From: G963665495 sp963667575
GTDB lineage: Bacteria; Desulfobacterota; Desulfovibrionia; Desulfovibrionales; Desulfovibrionaceae
DNA: 64,000 nucleotides
Direction: 5' to 3'
Assembly: GCA_963667575.2 (NCBI GenBank)
Contig: CAXXHY010000061.1
Location: forward strand, 124,001 to 188,000
Each line of letters starts with the position of its first letter. Position 1 is the first letter of the stretch. Shown here piece after piece: positions 57,600-64,000 of the stretch. Made by a program: the position numbers and the translations under genes. The notes beneath the pieces were generated by a model that ran no database searches, was not told where the DNA came from, and saw only the letters and a list, made by a program, of their open reading frames with translations.

Positions 57600-58865
57600 T
57601 TATTTGAATTGATACTTGGGCTGTTTCTTGACGAACTGCAATCCCAGGTTGAGCTGGTTGTCCAGTTCGAGCAACTTCTTGACCTTGTCCTTTCTGGACA
57701 GCTCTTCCTTCTTGGTCGCATCCTTGTTTTTCAGATGATGGCTCAGGTCGGCCTCACGCAGGGTGAAGTCTTCGGCGTCGCCATTCTGCGCCAGAGGGAT
57801 ATGCATATCCGGATGGATACCTTCGGCCTGGATGGATTTGCCGCTGGGCGTGTAGTACAACGCCGTTGTCAGCTTCATGCCGCCGCCGTCCAGCAGCGGA
57901 ATGATGGTCTGAACAGAGCCCTTTCCAAAGGAAGGCTCGCCAAGCAGCAGCGCGCGCTTGTGATCCTTGAAAGCGCCGGCGACGATTTCAGAAGCGGATG
58001 CGGAACCTGCATTGATCAGTACGACCATGGGTACATCAAGATCCGAGGATTGCTTGGTGGCCAGGTAATCCTTTCTGGAGCTTTCGGTTCTGCCCTGAAT
58101 GTAGACGATCTTGCCGTCATCCAGGAACATGTCCGCAATGCTTACGGCCTGATCGAGCAATCCGCCGGGATTGTTGCGCAGATCCAGGACAATGCCCTTG
58201 ATCTCGCTCTTTTTCTTGTAGTCGTCGATGGCTTCTTTCATCTCATCCGTGGAGTGCTCGTTGAACCGGGTCAGACGAAGGTACAGATATCCGGGTTCGA
58301 GTTCTTCGGACTTCACGCTGACGATAGGAATGGTATCGCGTACGATGGAAACCCTGTGGGGCATCTTGTTGTCCTTGTGCAGCACCGCAAGCTTGACCGC
58401 AGAGCCCTTGGGGCCGCGGATCAACTTGACGGCGTCCATCAGGGACATGCCTTCGGTGGGTTTCCCGTCGATTTCCAGGATAATGTCGCCGCTTTTGAGT
58501 CCGGCCTTGAAAGCCGGGGTGTCTTCAATGGGGGAGACCACGAGCAGGCGGCCGTTTTTCATGCTGATTTCGATGCCGATCCCTGAAAATTCACCGGAGG
58601 TACTGACCTGCATTTCCTCAAATTCGTCCTTGTCCATGTAGGTCGAATGCGGGTCCAACTCCTGAAGCATTCCCTTTACTGCACCGTCCACCAGTTCATC
58701 GCGGGTCACATCCCGCACATAATAACGTTCAACCATGTCCATGACCTGGCTGAAACGTTTGAGGGGTTCATACCTGTCGGGACTTTTTTTCGCCAGTCCC
58801 GCACCAGGGGAACAGGTCAAAAAGGTCACAAGTACTAGAACACCCAGGAATGCCTTCAATCGCAT
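57600..58865 (-). CDS. C-terminal processing peptidase, S41 family
   Basis: 421-aa exported serine protease of the CtpA/Prc type. It has a signal peptide (cleavage near residue 25), an N-terminal helical part, a PDZ domain (about 90-165, GIGIEISMKNGRLLVVSP) and the S41 core. The catalytic Ser is in INAGSASASEIVAGA, with Lys in GEPSFGKGSVQ. GGAGG precedes ATG 58865. It is encoded between EnvC and YibQ-type genes, a common cluster that processes or regulates cell-wall hydrolases. Confidence 0.93.
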   Translation of the reverse strand: MRLKAFLGVLVLVTFLTCSPGAGLAKKSPDRYEPLKRFSQVMDMVERYYVRDVTRDELVDGAVKGMLQELDPHSTYMDKDEFEEMQVSTSGEFSGIGIEISMKNGRLLVVSPIEDTPAFKAGLKSGDIILEIDGKPTEGMSLMDAVKLIRGPKGSAVKLAVLHKDNKMPHRVSIVRDTIPIVSVKSEELEPGYLYLRLTRFNEHSTDEMKEAIDDYKKKSEIKGIVLDLRNNPGGLLDQAVSIADMFLDDGKIVYIQGRTESSRKDYLATKQSSDLDVPMVVLINAGSASASEIVAGAFKDHKRALLLGEPSFGKGSVQTIIPLLDGGGMKLTTALYYTPSGKSIQAEGIHPDMHIPLAQNGDAEDFTLREADLSHHLKNKDATKKEELSRKDKVKKLLELDNQLNLGLQFVKKQPKYQFK

Positions 58866-58979
58866 AAACGCCTCCAAAATATACTAAGATGTCGCTCGGT
58901 AACGAGTGTCTCTCTACACGGATCACATGAGAACAACTTCGATTCGTTCTTTAAACGCGGGCCAGGCCCCGTAGTTACC

Positions 58980-60149
58980 CTACTTTTGGGCACTCAGCCA
59001 ACCAAAAGGGTTAATAGGTTTTTGCCGAAAACGCAATTCAAAATACAATCCAGTGCCTTTGGCTTTTGGATAATAACCGGCTGTGCCGATGGGAGTGTTT
59101 CTGCTGACGTCATCTCCCACTTTCACCTTGCTGCTCGAAAGATAGGCATACAGGCTGTAATAATCGCCTTCATGCACGATGATCACGACCCGGCCGAAGC
59201 CGCGAAGCACGGCGTCATGGACGACCTTACCAGAATACACGGCCCGAACCACGGCATGCTCGGGAGCGTCAATGCCCAGTCCGCGGTTGGGTTCGGAACC
59301 ATCGGTTTCAAACGGAGCAATGACCTTGCCCGTTACAGGCCAGGGCAGCTTGCCCTTCATGGACGTAATGGGCTCCTTGTCCTGGACGGGTTTGGCGTAG
59401 CTTACGTCGTACTGCAGTTCTTCCACAATCTGAAGCAGTCGCCTGATACGCTCTTCCGTATCTTCCTTGCGCTTGCGAATGGCCACCAGCCTGTCGCTGA
59501 ACTTCTGCTTATCCGCCAGAAGCTCGTTCTTGCGCGAATTGACCGACGCCAGTTTGCGTTGCAGCTCTCTGGAAATTTGTTTTTTGTCAGCAGCCGCCAG
59601 CCGGATGTCCTCATCGGTACGGTCCACGGTCTCCAGCTTTTCCCTGGCCACCTCGTACACCCGCCCCAGCCAGACGAATTCGCGATCCGCCTTGCCCCAG
59701 GTGGGCAACCCCTCCCCACGAAACATCACGTAGTTCAGATAAACGGGCCACAGACCTCCCAGCAACTCGTACAGGTCCTTCTTGGCCTGGTCGCGTTCCG
59801 CCTCCAGGTTGGACAACTTGCGGCGTATGCCCTTTTCCTGCCCGATGACACTGTTCAGTTCGGCCTGGCTAGACCGCAGCTGCTTTTCCAGACTGCGAAT
59901 CTGGTCTTCAGCACGAGCCATGTCCCTGTGAACGCGGCGTTCTTCCGCAGAAAGCGTGTCGATGCGGGAGCGCCCGGCGCGAATCTCTTCCTGGACGTCA
60001 TCTTTGTTTTTGGCACCGTGAGCCGTGGAATCACCCACAAAAACGGCAATACAAACCACTATCCCCAATAACAGAAAGTACAGGGGAATGTATTCCGTAG
60101 TTGACCGCAGCAGCTTGCCAATTTGTCCGCCTGCAACCGGTATCCGCAT
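58980..60149 (-). CDS. EnvC-like murein hydrolase activator (M23/LytM fold)
   Basis: 389-aa envelope protein. An N-terminal hydrophobic segment (about 22-42) is followed by a long coiled coil (about 50-270) and a C-terminal LytM domain. The zinc ligands look degenerate: NRGLGIDAP lacks the His of the HxxxD motif and SLYAYLS has Tyr where HxH peptidases have His. This is as expected for EnvC-type activators of amidases rather than peptidases. The start ATG 60149 has GAGGAAA upstream. It lies 11 bp downstream of the glycosylase gene. Confidence 0.88.
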   Translation of the reverse strand: MRIPVAGGQIGKLLRSTTEYIPLYFLLLGIVVCIAVFVGDSTAHGAKNKDDVQEEIRAGRSRIDTLSAEERRVHRDMARAEDQIRSLEKQLRSSQAELNSVIGQEKGIRRKLSNLEAERDQAKKDLYELLGGLWPVYLNYVMFRGEGLPTWGKADREFVWLGRVYEVAREKLETVDRTDEDIRLAAADKKQISRELQRKLASVNSRKNELLADKQKFSDRLVAIRKRKEDTEERIRRLLQIVEELQYDVSYAKPVQDKEPITSMKGKLPWPVTGKVIAPFETDGSEPNRGLGIDAPEHAVVRAVYSGKVVHDAVLRGFGRVVIIVHEGDYYSLYAYLSSSKVKVGDDVSRNTPIGTAGYYPKAKGTGLYFELRFRQKPINPFGWLSAQK

Positions 60150-60160
60150 TGTAGGTTTCC

Positions 60161-60811
60161 TCAGAGAAAACGCTCCAGGGGGCATTCCTCGCAATTGCCC
60201 TGTTTCTTTTTGCACCAGTTCTTGGCCGTCCGGACCAGCAGGGCGTGAAATTCATTGTACAGACGCACATCCTGCGGGAGCGCCCCCATGAACATCTCGC
60301 GCATCTCCTCATACGTACCGTCTTCGGGTACGAGGCCGTGACGATTCAGAATACGGTGCGTATACGCATCCACTACGAAGGTCGGCAGTTGCAGAGAGTA
60401 CAGCAAAATGCTGTCCGCCGTTTCCGGCCCGACTCCCTTGACCGCCAGCAGCTTGTTGCGCAGGATTTCAGGATCCTGCGTTTTTAACGCTTCAAGTTCG
60501 AATCCGCTTTCTTTTTTCAAAAAACTCAGCAGATTACGCAAGCGTTTGGCCTTCAGTCGGAAATAACCGGCCGGACGAATAAGCTCCGCCAACTGCTCTT
60601 CGGAAAGATCGTACATGCTTTCCGCGCTCATCCGCTCGACCCGTTTGATGTTCGTAATGGCCCGTTCGACGTTTTGCCAGTTGGTGTTCTGCGTCAACAC
60701 CGCACCGACCATGATTTCAAAATCCGATTCACCAGGCCACCAATAACTCGGCCCCAGGCTCTCGAGCATGGACTGGTAAAAATTCAACAACAGCGGTCTG
60801 ACTTGATTCAT
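60161..60811 (-). CDS. HhH-GPD DNA glycosylase (EndoIII/MagIII-like)
   Basis: 216-aa helix-hairpin-helix glycosylase. The HhH is VKGVGPETADSILLY and the catalytic Asp lies in FVVDAYTHR. Where EndoIII has the lyase Lys (GVGRKTA), this protein has Glu (GVGPETA), as in the MagIII 3-methyladenine branch, so a monofunctional glycosylase is likely. At the C-terminus C-x6-C-x2-C matches three FeS ligands, but the fourth Cys position is Leu (CPLERFL, then stop). Base specificity is unknown. Confidence 0.87.
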   Translation of the reverse strand: MNQVRPLLLNFYQSMLESLGPSYWWPGESDFEIMVGAVLTQNTNWQNVERAITNIKRVERMSAESMYDLSEEQLAELIRPAGYFRLKAKRLRNLLSFLKKESGFELEALKTQDPEILRNKLLAVKGVGPETADSILLYSLQLPTFVVDAYTHRILNRHGLVPEDGTYEEMREMFMGALPQDVRLYNEFHALLVRTAKNWCKKKQGNCEECPLERFL

Positions 60812-60893
60812 ATCCGGCGCTACTAACTATGCCCGGAAAATTACCGGACTGTTTCCAAAAAATGTCATTTCTGAAAGATTGTATCCGAATGCA

Positions 60894-61763
60894 TCAGATC
60901 CAGTACAGTGCGGCCCACTCGCCCGAGATGCGCAACTGCGGCTCCGGCCTTCCCAGTTTCTTGTAGGCGTCGGCCACCCTCTCCGCCTGCGAGGCAAGAA
61001 TACCCGACAACACCAGCAGCCCTCCGGGAGCGACGCGCGAATGGATTTCCGGGGCCATCTGGATCAGCGGATCGGCCAGGATGTTGGCAACCACGAGATC
61101 GAACGGCCCTTCGGCCTGATCAATGCTTCCCAGCACAAGGCGCACTTTGTCCTCCACCCCATTGATACGCACGTTTTCTTCCGCGTTCTCCAGGGCTACC
61201 GGATCATTGTCTATGCCCATGCCGCTGGCGCCCAGCTTGGCGCAGCCGATGCCCAGAATGCCGGAGCCTGTTCCCAGGTCCAAAAAACGGGTCTGTTCGC
61301 CAAGCCGTCCGCCGCCGTGCAAGGCGGAGATGCATTCGAGACACAGGGCCGTGGTGGCGTGGTGTCCCGTGCCAAAGGCCATTTTCGGCTCGATGACAAT
61401 GGCGATACGGTCGGAACCGGCGTGCTCTTCCTTCATCCAGGGCGCGATGACGATGAAATCTTCCCCACAGGGCACGGCGGTGAAAAATTCACGCCAGGCA
61501 CTGGTCCAGTCTTTTTTGGGAACCAGCGTAGTGGATATCCGCAGGTCGGGCAGACGGCTCGTCAGCTGCTGATCGAGTTCCTCGCTCAGCCAGGGCTTTT
61601 CCATGTGCACCACAAAACGGATCTCTTGGGGCGTTGCCGGATCTTCTATCTCTTCCCAGCCATAGGCAATGTGCGGCCACAAGAGGCCGCGTACGACTTC
61701 CGCATCCTCTTCGGATGCGGCTATTTCCATGCGAACAATCTGTTCTTCCACCTTTTTCTCCAT
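60894..61763 (-). CDS. prmA: ribosomal protein L11 methyltransferase
   Basis: 289-aa SAM-dependent enzyme that trimethylates L11. The N-terminal substrate-recognition domain is followed by MAFGTGHHATT, the SAM site LDLGTGSGILGI and VANILADPL, all PrmA signatures. ATG 61763 lies just after the stop of the solute-binding-protein gene (61787). An upstream start at 61811 would overlap that gene. Confidence 0.93.
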   Translation of the reverse strand: MEKKVEEQIVRMEIAASEEDAEVVRGLLWPHIAYGWEEIEDPATPQEIRFVVHMEKPWLSEELDQQLTSRLPDLRISTTLVPKKDWTSAWREFFTAVPCGEDFIVIAPWMKEEHAGSDRIAIVIEPKMAFGTGHHATTALCLECISALHGGGRLGEQTRFLDLGTGSGILGIGCAKLGASGMGIDNDPVALENAEENVRINGVEDKVRLVLGSIDQAEGPFDLVVANILADPLIQMAPEIHSRVAPGGLLVLSGILASQAERVADAYKKLGRPEPQLRISGEWAALYWI

Positions 61764-61786
61764 ATTAAAATATCTCTTCGCCCCGA

Positions 61787-62602
61787 TCAGGGCCAGACTT
61801 GCATTTTCCATTGCAGCGGCACGGAATAATTCGTGTCTTCACCGAACCATTTTTTATACAATACGCGGTAGGTGCCATTGCGCCACATGTCCGCAAGGGC
61901 CTTGTTGACTGCGTCTCGCAGATCCGATGCATTTTCCGGAACGCCGATGGCGTAATTTTCAGAGGAAAGCAGCTCTCCGACAATCTTCCAGTTGTCCGGA
62001 GTGTCGTCGGAATTGCGCAAACCCTGCAGGATGACGGAATCCGCCACCATGATGTCCGCGCTGCCATCCTTGACCGCGAGAAAAGCCTGCGGATAGCCTT
62101 CGAAGACCTGCAGATTGGCATTGGGCTGCACTTTTTTAACGTTGACGCCTGCCGTGGTGCCACGGGCGACCGCCACCCGTTTGCCGTTGATGTCGGCGAT
62201 GGAACGTATGCCGGAACCTGCGGGCACGAGCATACGCTGGCCGTCCTTGAAATAGGAGATGGAGAAATCAATGACCTCATCCGCTTCCCAGGTGTGGTGC
62301 ATCCCTGCCACCAGCATATCCACCGAGCCCTGGACCAGCGTATTCAACCTGTCACTGGTGCTCACTATCTTGAAAACTGCGCGCACGCCCAGAGCTTCCG
62401 CTATGGCCCGCGCGAGGTCAACATCGAATCCCTGCAAACGGCTGGTCATCTCGTCTTCAAAACCAAAGGGAGCCGTGGCGTTGAGTACGCCGACGGTAAT
62501 TTCGCCCCTGGATCTGATCATATCCAGTTTTCCAGCCCAGGCAGCAGTCCAGACGGTCAGGAGCAATACGAGTATGAACAACGAACCATAGACCTTGCGC
62601 AT
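61787..62602 (-). CDS. amino-acid-type ABC transporter substrate-binding protein
   Basis: 271-aa periplasmic solute-binding protein of family 3 (SBP_bac_3). Signal peptide cleavage is predicted near AWA|GKLD, then the lobe-1 GVLNATAPFGFED with DVDLARAIAEALG and the hinge region RVAVARGTTAGVNV. No permease or ATPase gene is adjacent, so it is an orphan SBP that may serve another transporter or act in signalling. The leader contains a terminator and a short open frame (see 62615-62737). Confidence 0.9.
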   Translation of the reverse strand: MRKVYGSLFILVLLLTVWTAAWAGKLDMIRSRGEITVGVLNATAPFGFEDEMTSRLQGFDVDLARAIAEALGVRAVFKIVSTSDRLNTLVQGSVDMLVAGMHHTWEADEVIDFSISYFKDGQRMLVPAGSGIRSIADINGKRVAVARGTTAGVNVKKVQPNANLQVFEGYPQAFLAVKDGSADIMVADSVILQGLRNSDDTPDNWKIVGELLSSENYAIGVPENASDLRDAVNKALADMWRNGTYRVLYKKWFGEDTNYSVPLQWKMQVWP

Positions 62603-62614
62603 AACTTCTCCGCG

Positions 62615-62737
62615 TTACTGAATTACCTTGCTGTCGGGAATGAGTTTCCCATGCAAAGAAAAAAGGCCGGAAGCCCCCGGCCTGCGGACACCTCTTTCCG
62701 TGTCCAGAAATATGCAAGGAAGTTCCCGGCGTATCAT
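62615..62737 (-). CDS. possible 40-codon leader ORF of the solute-binding-protein gene
   Basis: Open frame from ATG 62737 to a stop at 62615, 12 bp before the solute-binding-protein start. AAGGGA lies about 9 bp upstream of the ATG. The terminator hairpin at 62664-62683 is inside it, so translation would interfere with termination. The peptide has no run of one amino acid that would suggest classical attenuation. It may be spurious. Confidence 0.3.
   Translation of the reverse strand: MIRRELPCIFLDTERGVRRPGASGLFSLHGKLIPDSKVIQ
62655..62683 (-). terminator. intrinsic terminator in the solute-binding-protein leader (candidate attenuator)
   Basis: A 7-bp stem AGGCCGG/CCGGCCT (62664-62670 with 62677-62683) followed on the minus strand by six T residues, C and more T. 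It lies between a good promoter and the solute-binding-protein start, with no gene upstream to terminate. Confidence 0.65.
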
Positions 62738-62760
62738 CCTGTTTTTCCCTTTAGCTGCGA

Positions 62761-62788
62761 GGTATATCACGTACGTTGCTGACGTCAA
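62761..62788 (-). promoter_or_regulatory. sigma70 promoter of the solute-binding-protein gene
   Basis: Minus strand TTGACG (62783-62788), 16-bp spacer, TATACC (62761-62766). The predicted start is near 62753, giving a leader of about 150 nt. Confidence 0.55.
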
Positions 62789-62841
62789 GTTGCCTTGGAG
62801 CATAACGCCTGTTATACCAGCATACAATGGAGGATTCAATC

Positions 62842-63660
62842 ATGCGATGCCGGTATCTCGTCCGCTTGTTCCTGTCACGCTCCAGCAACCCGTTTACCCT
62901 GTTGCGTACGCGCTCGTTTCCACTGCTTCCGGCCCTGTTCTGCACAGTCCTGCTGTGCGGCCTCCCCTGCTTCTGCGGCATTGTCTGCGCACAGGCCGAC
63001 ACCACATCAAAAAACTCCCAGCCAAAAACAACGGCCGCCGATCAACCCACTGATTCCGAGAGTACTTTCAGCTTTCTGGGGGTGGGAAAAGATGCAAAAA
63101 TCGACCCCACGCGCAAAAGCAGCTTTGAAGAGTACATACTGCGCCCCGACCATTCCTGCATGGGCTGCTGGTGCAGTCATGCCTTTGGCAAGCGGCTCAA
63201 CGAATCCCTGTTCGATCTGAACGAAAAATCCACGATTTTTCAAAATGCCTGGAAGAATATTCAGATCTGCCTGGACAAACAGTACGATGCCTTCCCGCAA
63301 ATCCGATCCCTGCAGCTGCAGCCCAAATATTCGGATACGGACTACTCAACGGTGGTGTTCTATTTTTCCGAACAGCTGGACATGCCCCTGGCCTTCACTT
63401 TGACGGTCAGAAATCCGGACAAAGGCCTGGAAGAACTTACCCGGCGTTTCGGACCACCCGACAACGTGGAAGACACCTGGTATATCTGGCAAAAAAACGG
63501 CGACCTGCTGGTCTATGATTCATACGACAAAAAATACAAGAAAAAGGACTTCGGCATAATTTACGTATACTTCCTTTCCGCTCTGGAAAGGCATGTCGCC
63601 AAGGTCCGTCTCACAACGAACCTTGACTTGAAACAAACCAAAAACGAACCCGCGCCCTAG
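62842..63660 (+). CDS. hypothetical exported protein
   Basis: 272-aa protein. ATG 62842 is chosen because GGAGG lies 8 bp upstream; ATG 62827 is in frame. A basic N-terminus and a hydrophobic core (about 30-50) ending in CAQA look like a signal peptide. A polar Thr/Ser/Asp linker follows, then a soluble domain with a short CMGCWC cysteine cluster near residue 110. No family is recognised. Its stop overlaps that of the convergent small gene. Confidence 0.65.
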   Translation: MRCRYLVRLFLSRSSNPFTLLRTRSFPLLPALFCTVLLCGLPCFCGIVCAQADTTSKNSQPKTTAADQPTDSESTFSFLGVGKDAKIDPTRKSSFEEYILRPDHSCMGCWCSHAFGKRLNESLFDLNEKSTIFQNAWKNIQICLDKQYDAFPQIRSLQLQPKYSDTDYSTVVFYFSEQLDMPLAFTLTVRNPDKGLEELTRRFGPPDNVEDTWYIWQKNGDLLVYDSYDKKYKKKDFGIIYVYFLSALERHVAKVRLTTNLDLKQTKNEPAP

Positions 63661-63848
63661 CCTGCGGCCATGGGCTCGCCGATCACCTCGACACCGTGTT
63701 CGTAAGCATCGAGCCAGCTTGCAAATCCATTGCGTATGTACCAGGCATCCTGGCAAAGCACGGCCACGCCGAACTCCCGCTCGTCTTCGGTCATGATCAA
63801 CAACGTGTGCTTGGCACCCTTTACGATCTTTTTAAAAATGCTGGTCAC
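63657..63848 (-). CDS. small hypothetical protein
   Basis: 63-aa acidic protein starting at GTG 63848, with GGAGG 7 bp upstream. Its C-terminal stop overlaps the stop of the convergent exported-protein gene. It has one Cys and several aromatic residues (DAWYIRNGFASWLDAYEHG). The family is unrecognised. A 17-bp palindrome lies 42 bp upstream of the start. Confidence 0.5.
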   Translation of the reverse strand: MTSIFKKIVKGAKHTLLIMTEDEREFGVAVLCQDAWYIRNGFASWLDAYEHGVEVIGEPMAAG

Positions 63849-63889
63849 CTGACGTCCTCCCGACGGGTCCACCGTCAACGGATTGAGTA

Positions 63890-63906
63890 TCTAGAAAATT
63901 TCTAGA
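63890..63906. promoter_or_regulatory. 17-bp palindrome, candidate operator
   Basis: TCTAGAAA and TTTCTAGA flank a central A, forming a perfect 8-bp inverted repeat upstream of the small gene at 63848. The protein that might bind it is unknown. Confidence 0.45.
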
Positions 63907-64000
63907 AATGTAAGCAAAGGCTGTGCCAAGATCGGACCTTTGTGCCGTTCCAGCTCTGGCCCCGTATTCCGACCTGTTCCGGCCAGCCTGAATTGCCACT

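Noticed and set aside
56673..58586. 637-codon ORF antisense to the YibQ-type and CtpA-type genes
   Set aside because: Covers two well-supported genes and their terminator. The composition is typical of an antisense frame.

Overview
The window looks like chromosomal DNA of a Gram-negative sulfate-reducing bacterium of the Desulfovibrionales (Desulfobacterota). The evidence is the style of the 16S/23S rRNA, an NfnAB electron-bifurcating transhydrogenase, a STT3/PglB-type oligosaccharyltransferase, polyglucose genes, a GlnRS, many multi-receiver signalling proteins, and LPS, type IV pilus and Uxs genes. I cannot name the genus. No prophage, transposase or CRISPR array is visible.

Layout. 0.2-9.1 kb: AI-2E-type permease, nfnAB, a PhnD-like sensor kinase, a DEDDy exonuclease, a PilZ protein, a lipoprotein and an AEC permease. 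9.4-10.3 kb: two small exported six-cysteine proteins. 10.5-16.4 kb: a complete rRNA operon on the minus strand (16S, tRNA-Ile, tRNA-Ala, 23S, 5S, terminator) with its RNase III stems, boxA sites and an upstream series of at least six sigma70-like promoters, all with 17-bp spacers. 16.4-31.2 kb: MBL hydrolase/HDOD/TPR operon, glnS, a dual-receiver protein, several unassigned genes, STT3, and a partner-switching module (REC-REC-SpoIIE phosphatase, RsbW-like kinase, STAS protein). 31.2-36 kb: rlmH, a Sua5-type gene, then 2 kb without a protein gene, a GT9 glycosyltransferase and a NUDIX hydrolase.

The 2-kb gap (32.4-34.3 kb) is the most interesting part. It holds five tandem copies of a roughly 380-450 bp unit. 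Each copy has a -24/-12 (sigma54) promoter, preceded by a conserved pair of candidate activator sites in units 2-5. Each is followed about 12 nt downstream by a predicted 67-nt RNA made of a pyrimidine-rich 5' segment and an 18-bp terminator hairpin with the invariant loop UGGGGG. Copy 2 carries compensatory changes in the stem. This reads as an array of five sigma54-dependent small RNAs, analogous in architecture, but not evidently in sequence, to the Vibrio Qrr RNAs.

36-46.7 kb: glgA, glgB, a CysZ-like gene, a small membrane protein, a chemoreceptor, a histidine kinase and pilB. Five of these seven genes are broken by single-base indels, about twelve in 9 kb and several in homopolymers. The rest of the window shows none, so a local sequence-quality problem is at least as likely as gene decay. 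46.7-55.2 kb: pilT-like ATPase, two nucleotide-sugar SDR enzymes, mreB, a DUF2905 protein, a Smr protein, a PAS/HisKA_2 kinase and an SppA-like lipoprotein. 55.3-62.6 kb: a long minus-strand run of proC, ndk, YibQ-type deacetylase, CtpA-type protease, EnvC, a MagIII/EndoIII-like glycosylase, prmA and a solute-binding protein whose leader looks like an attenuator. The window ends with two unassigned genes.
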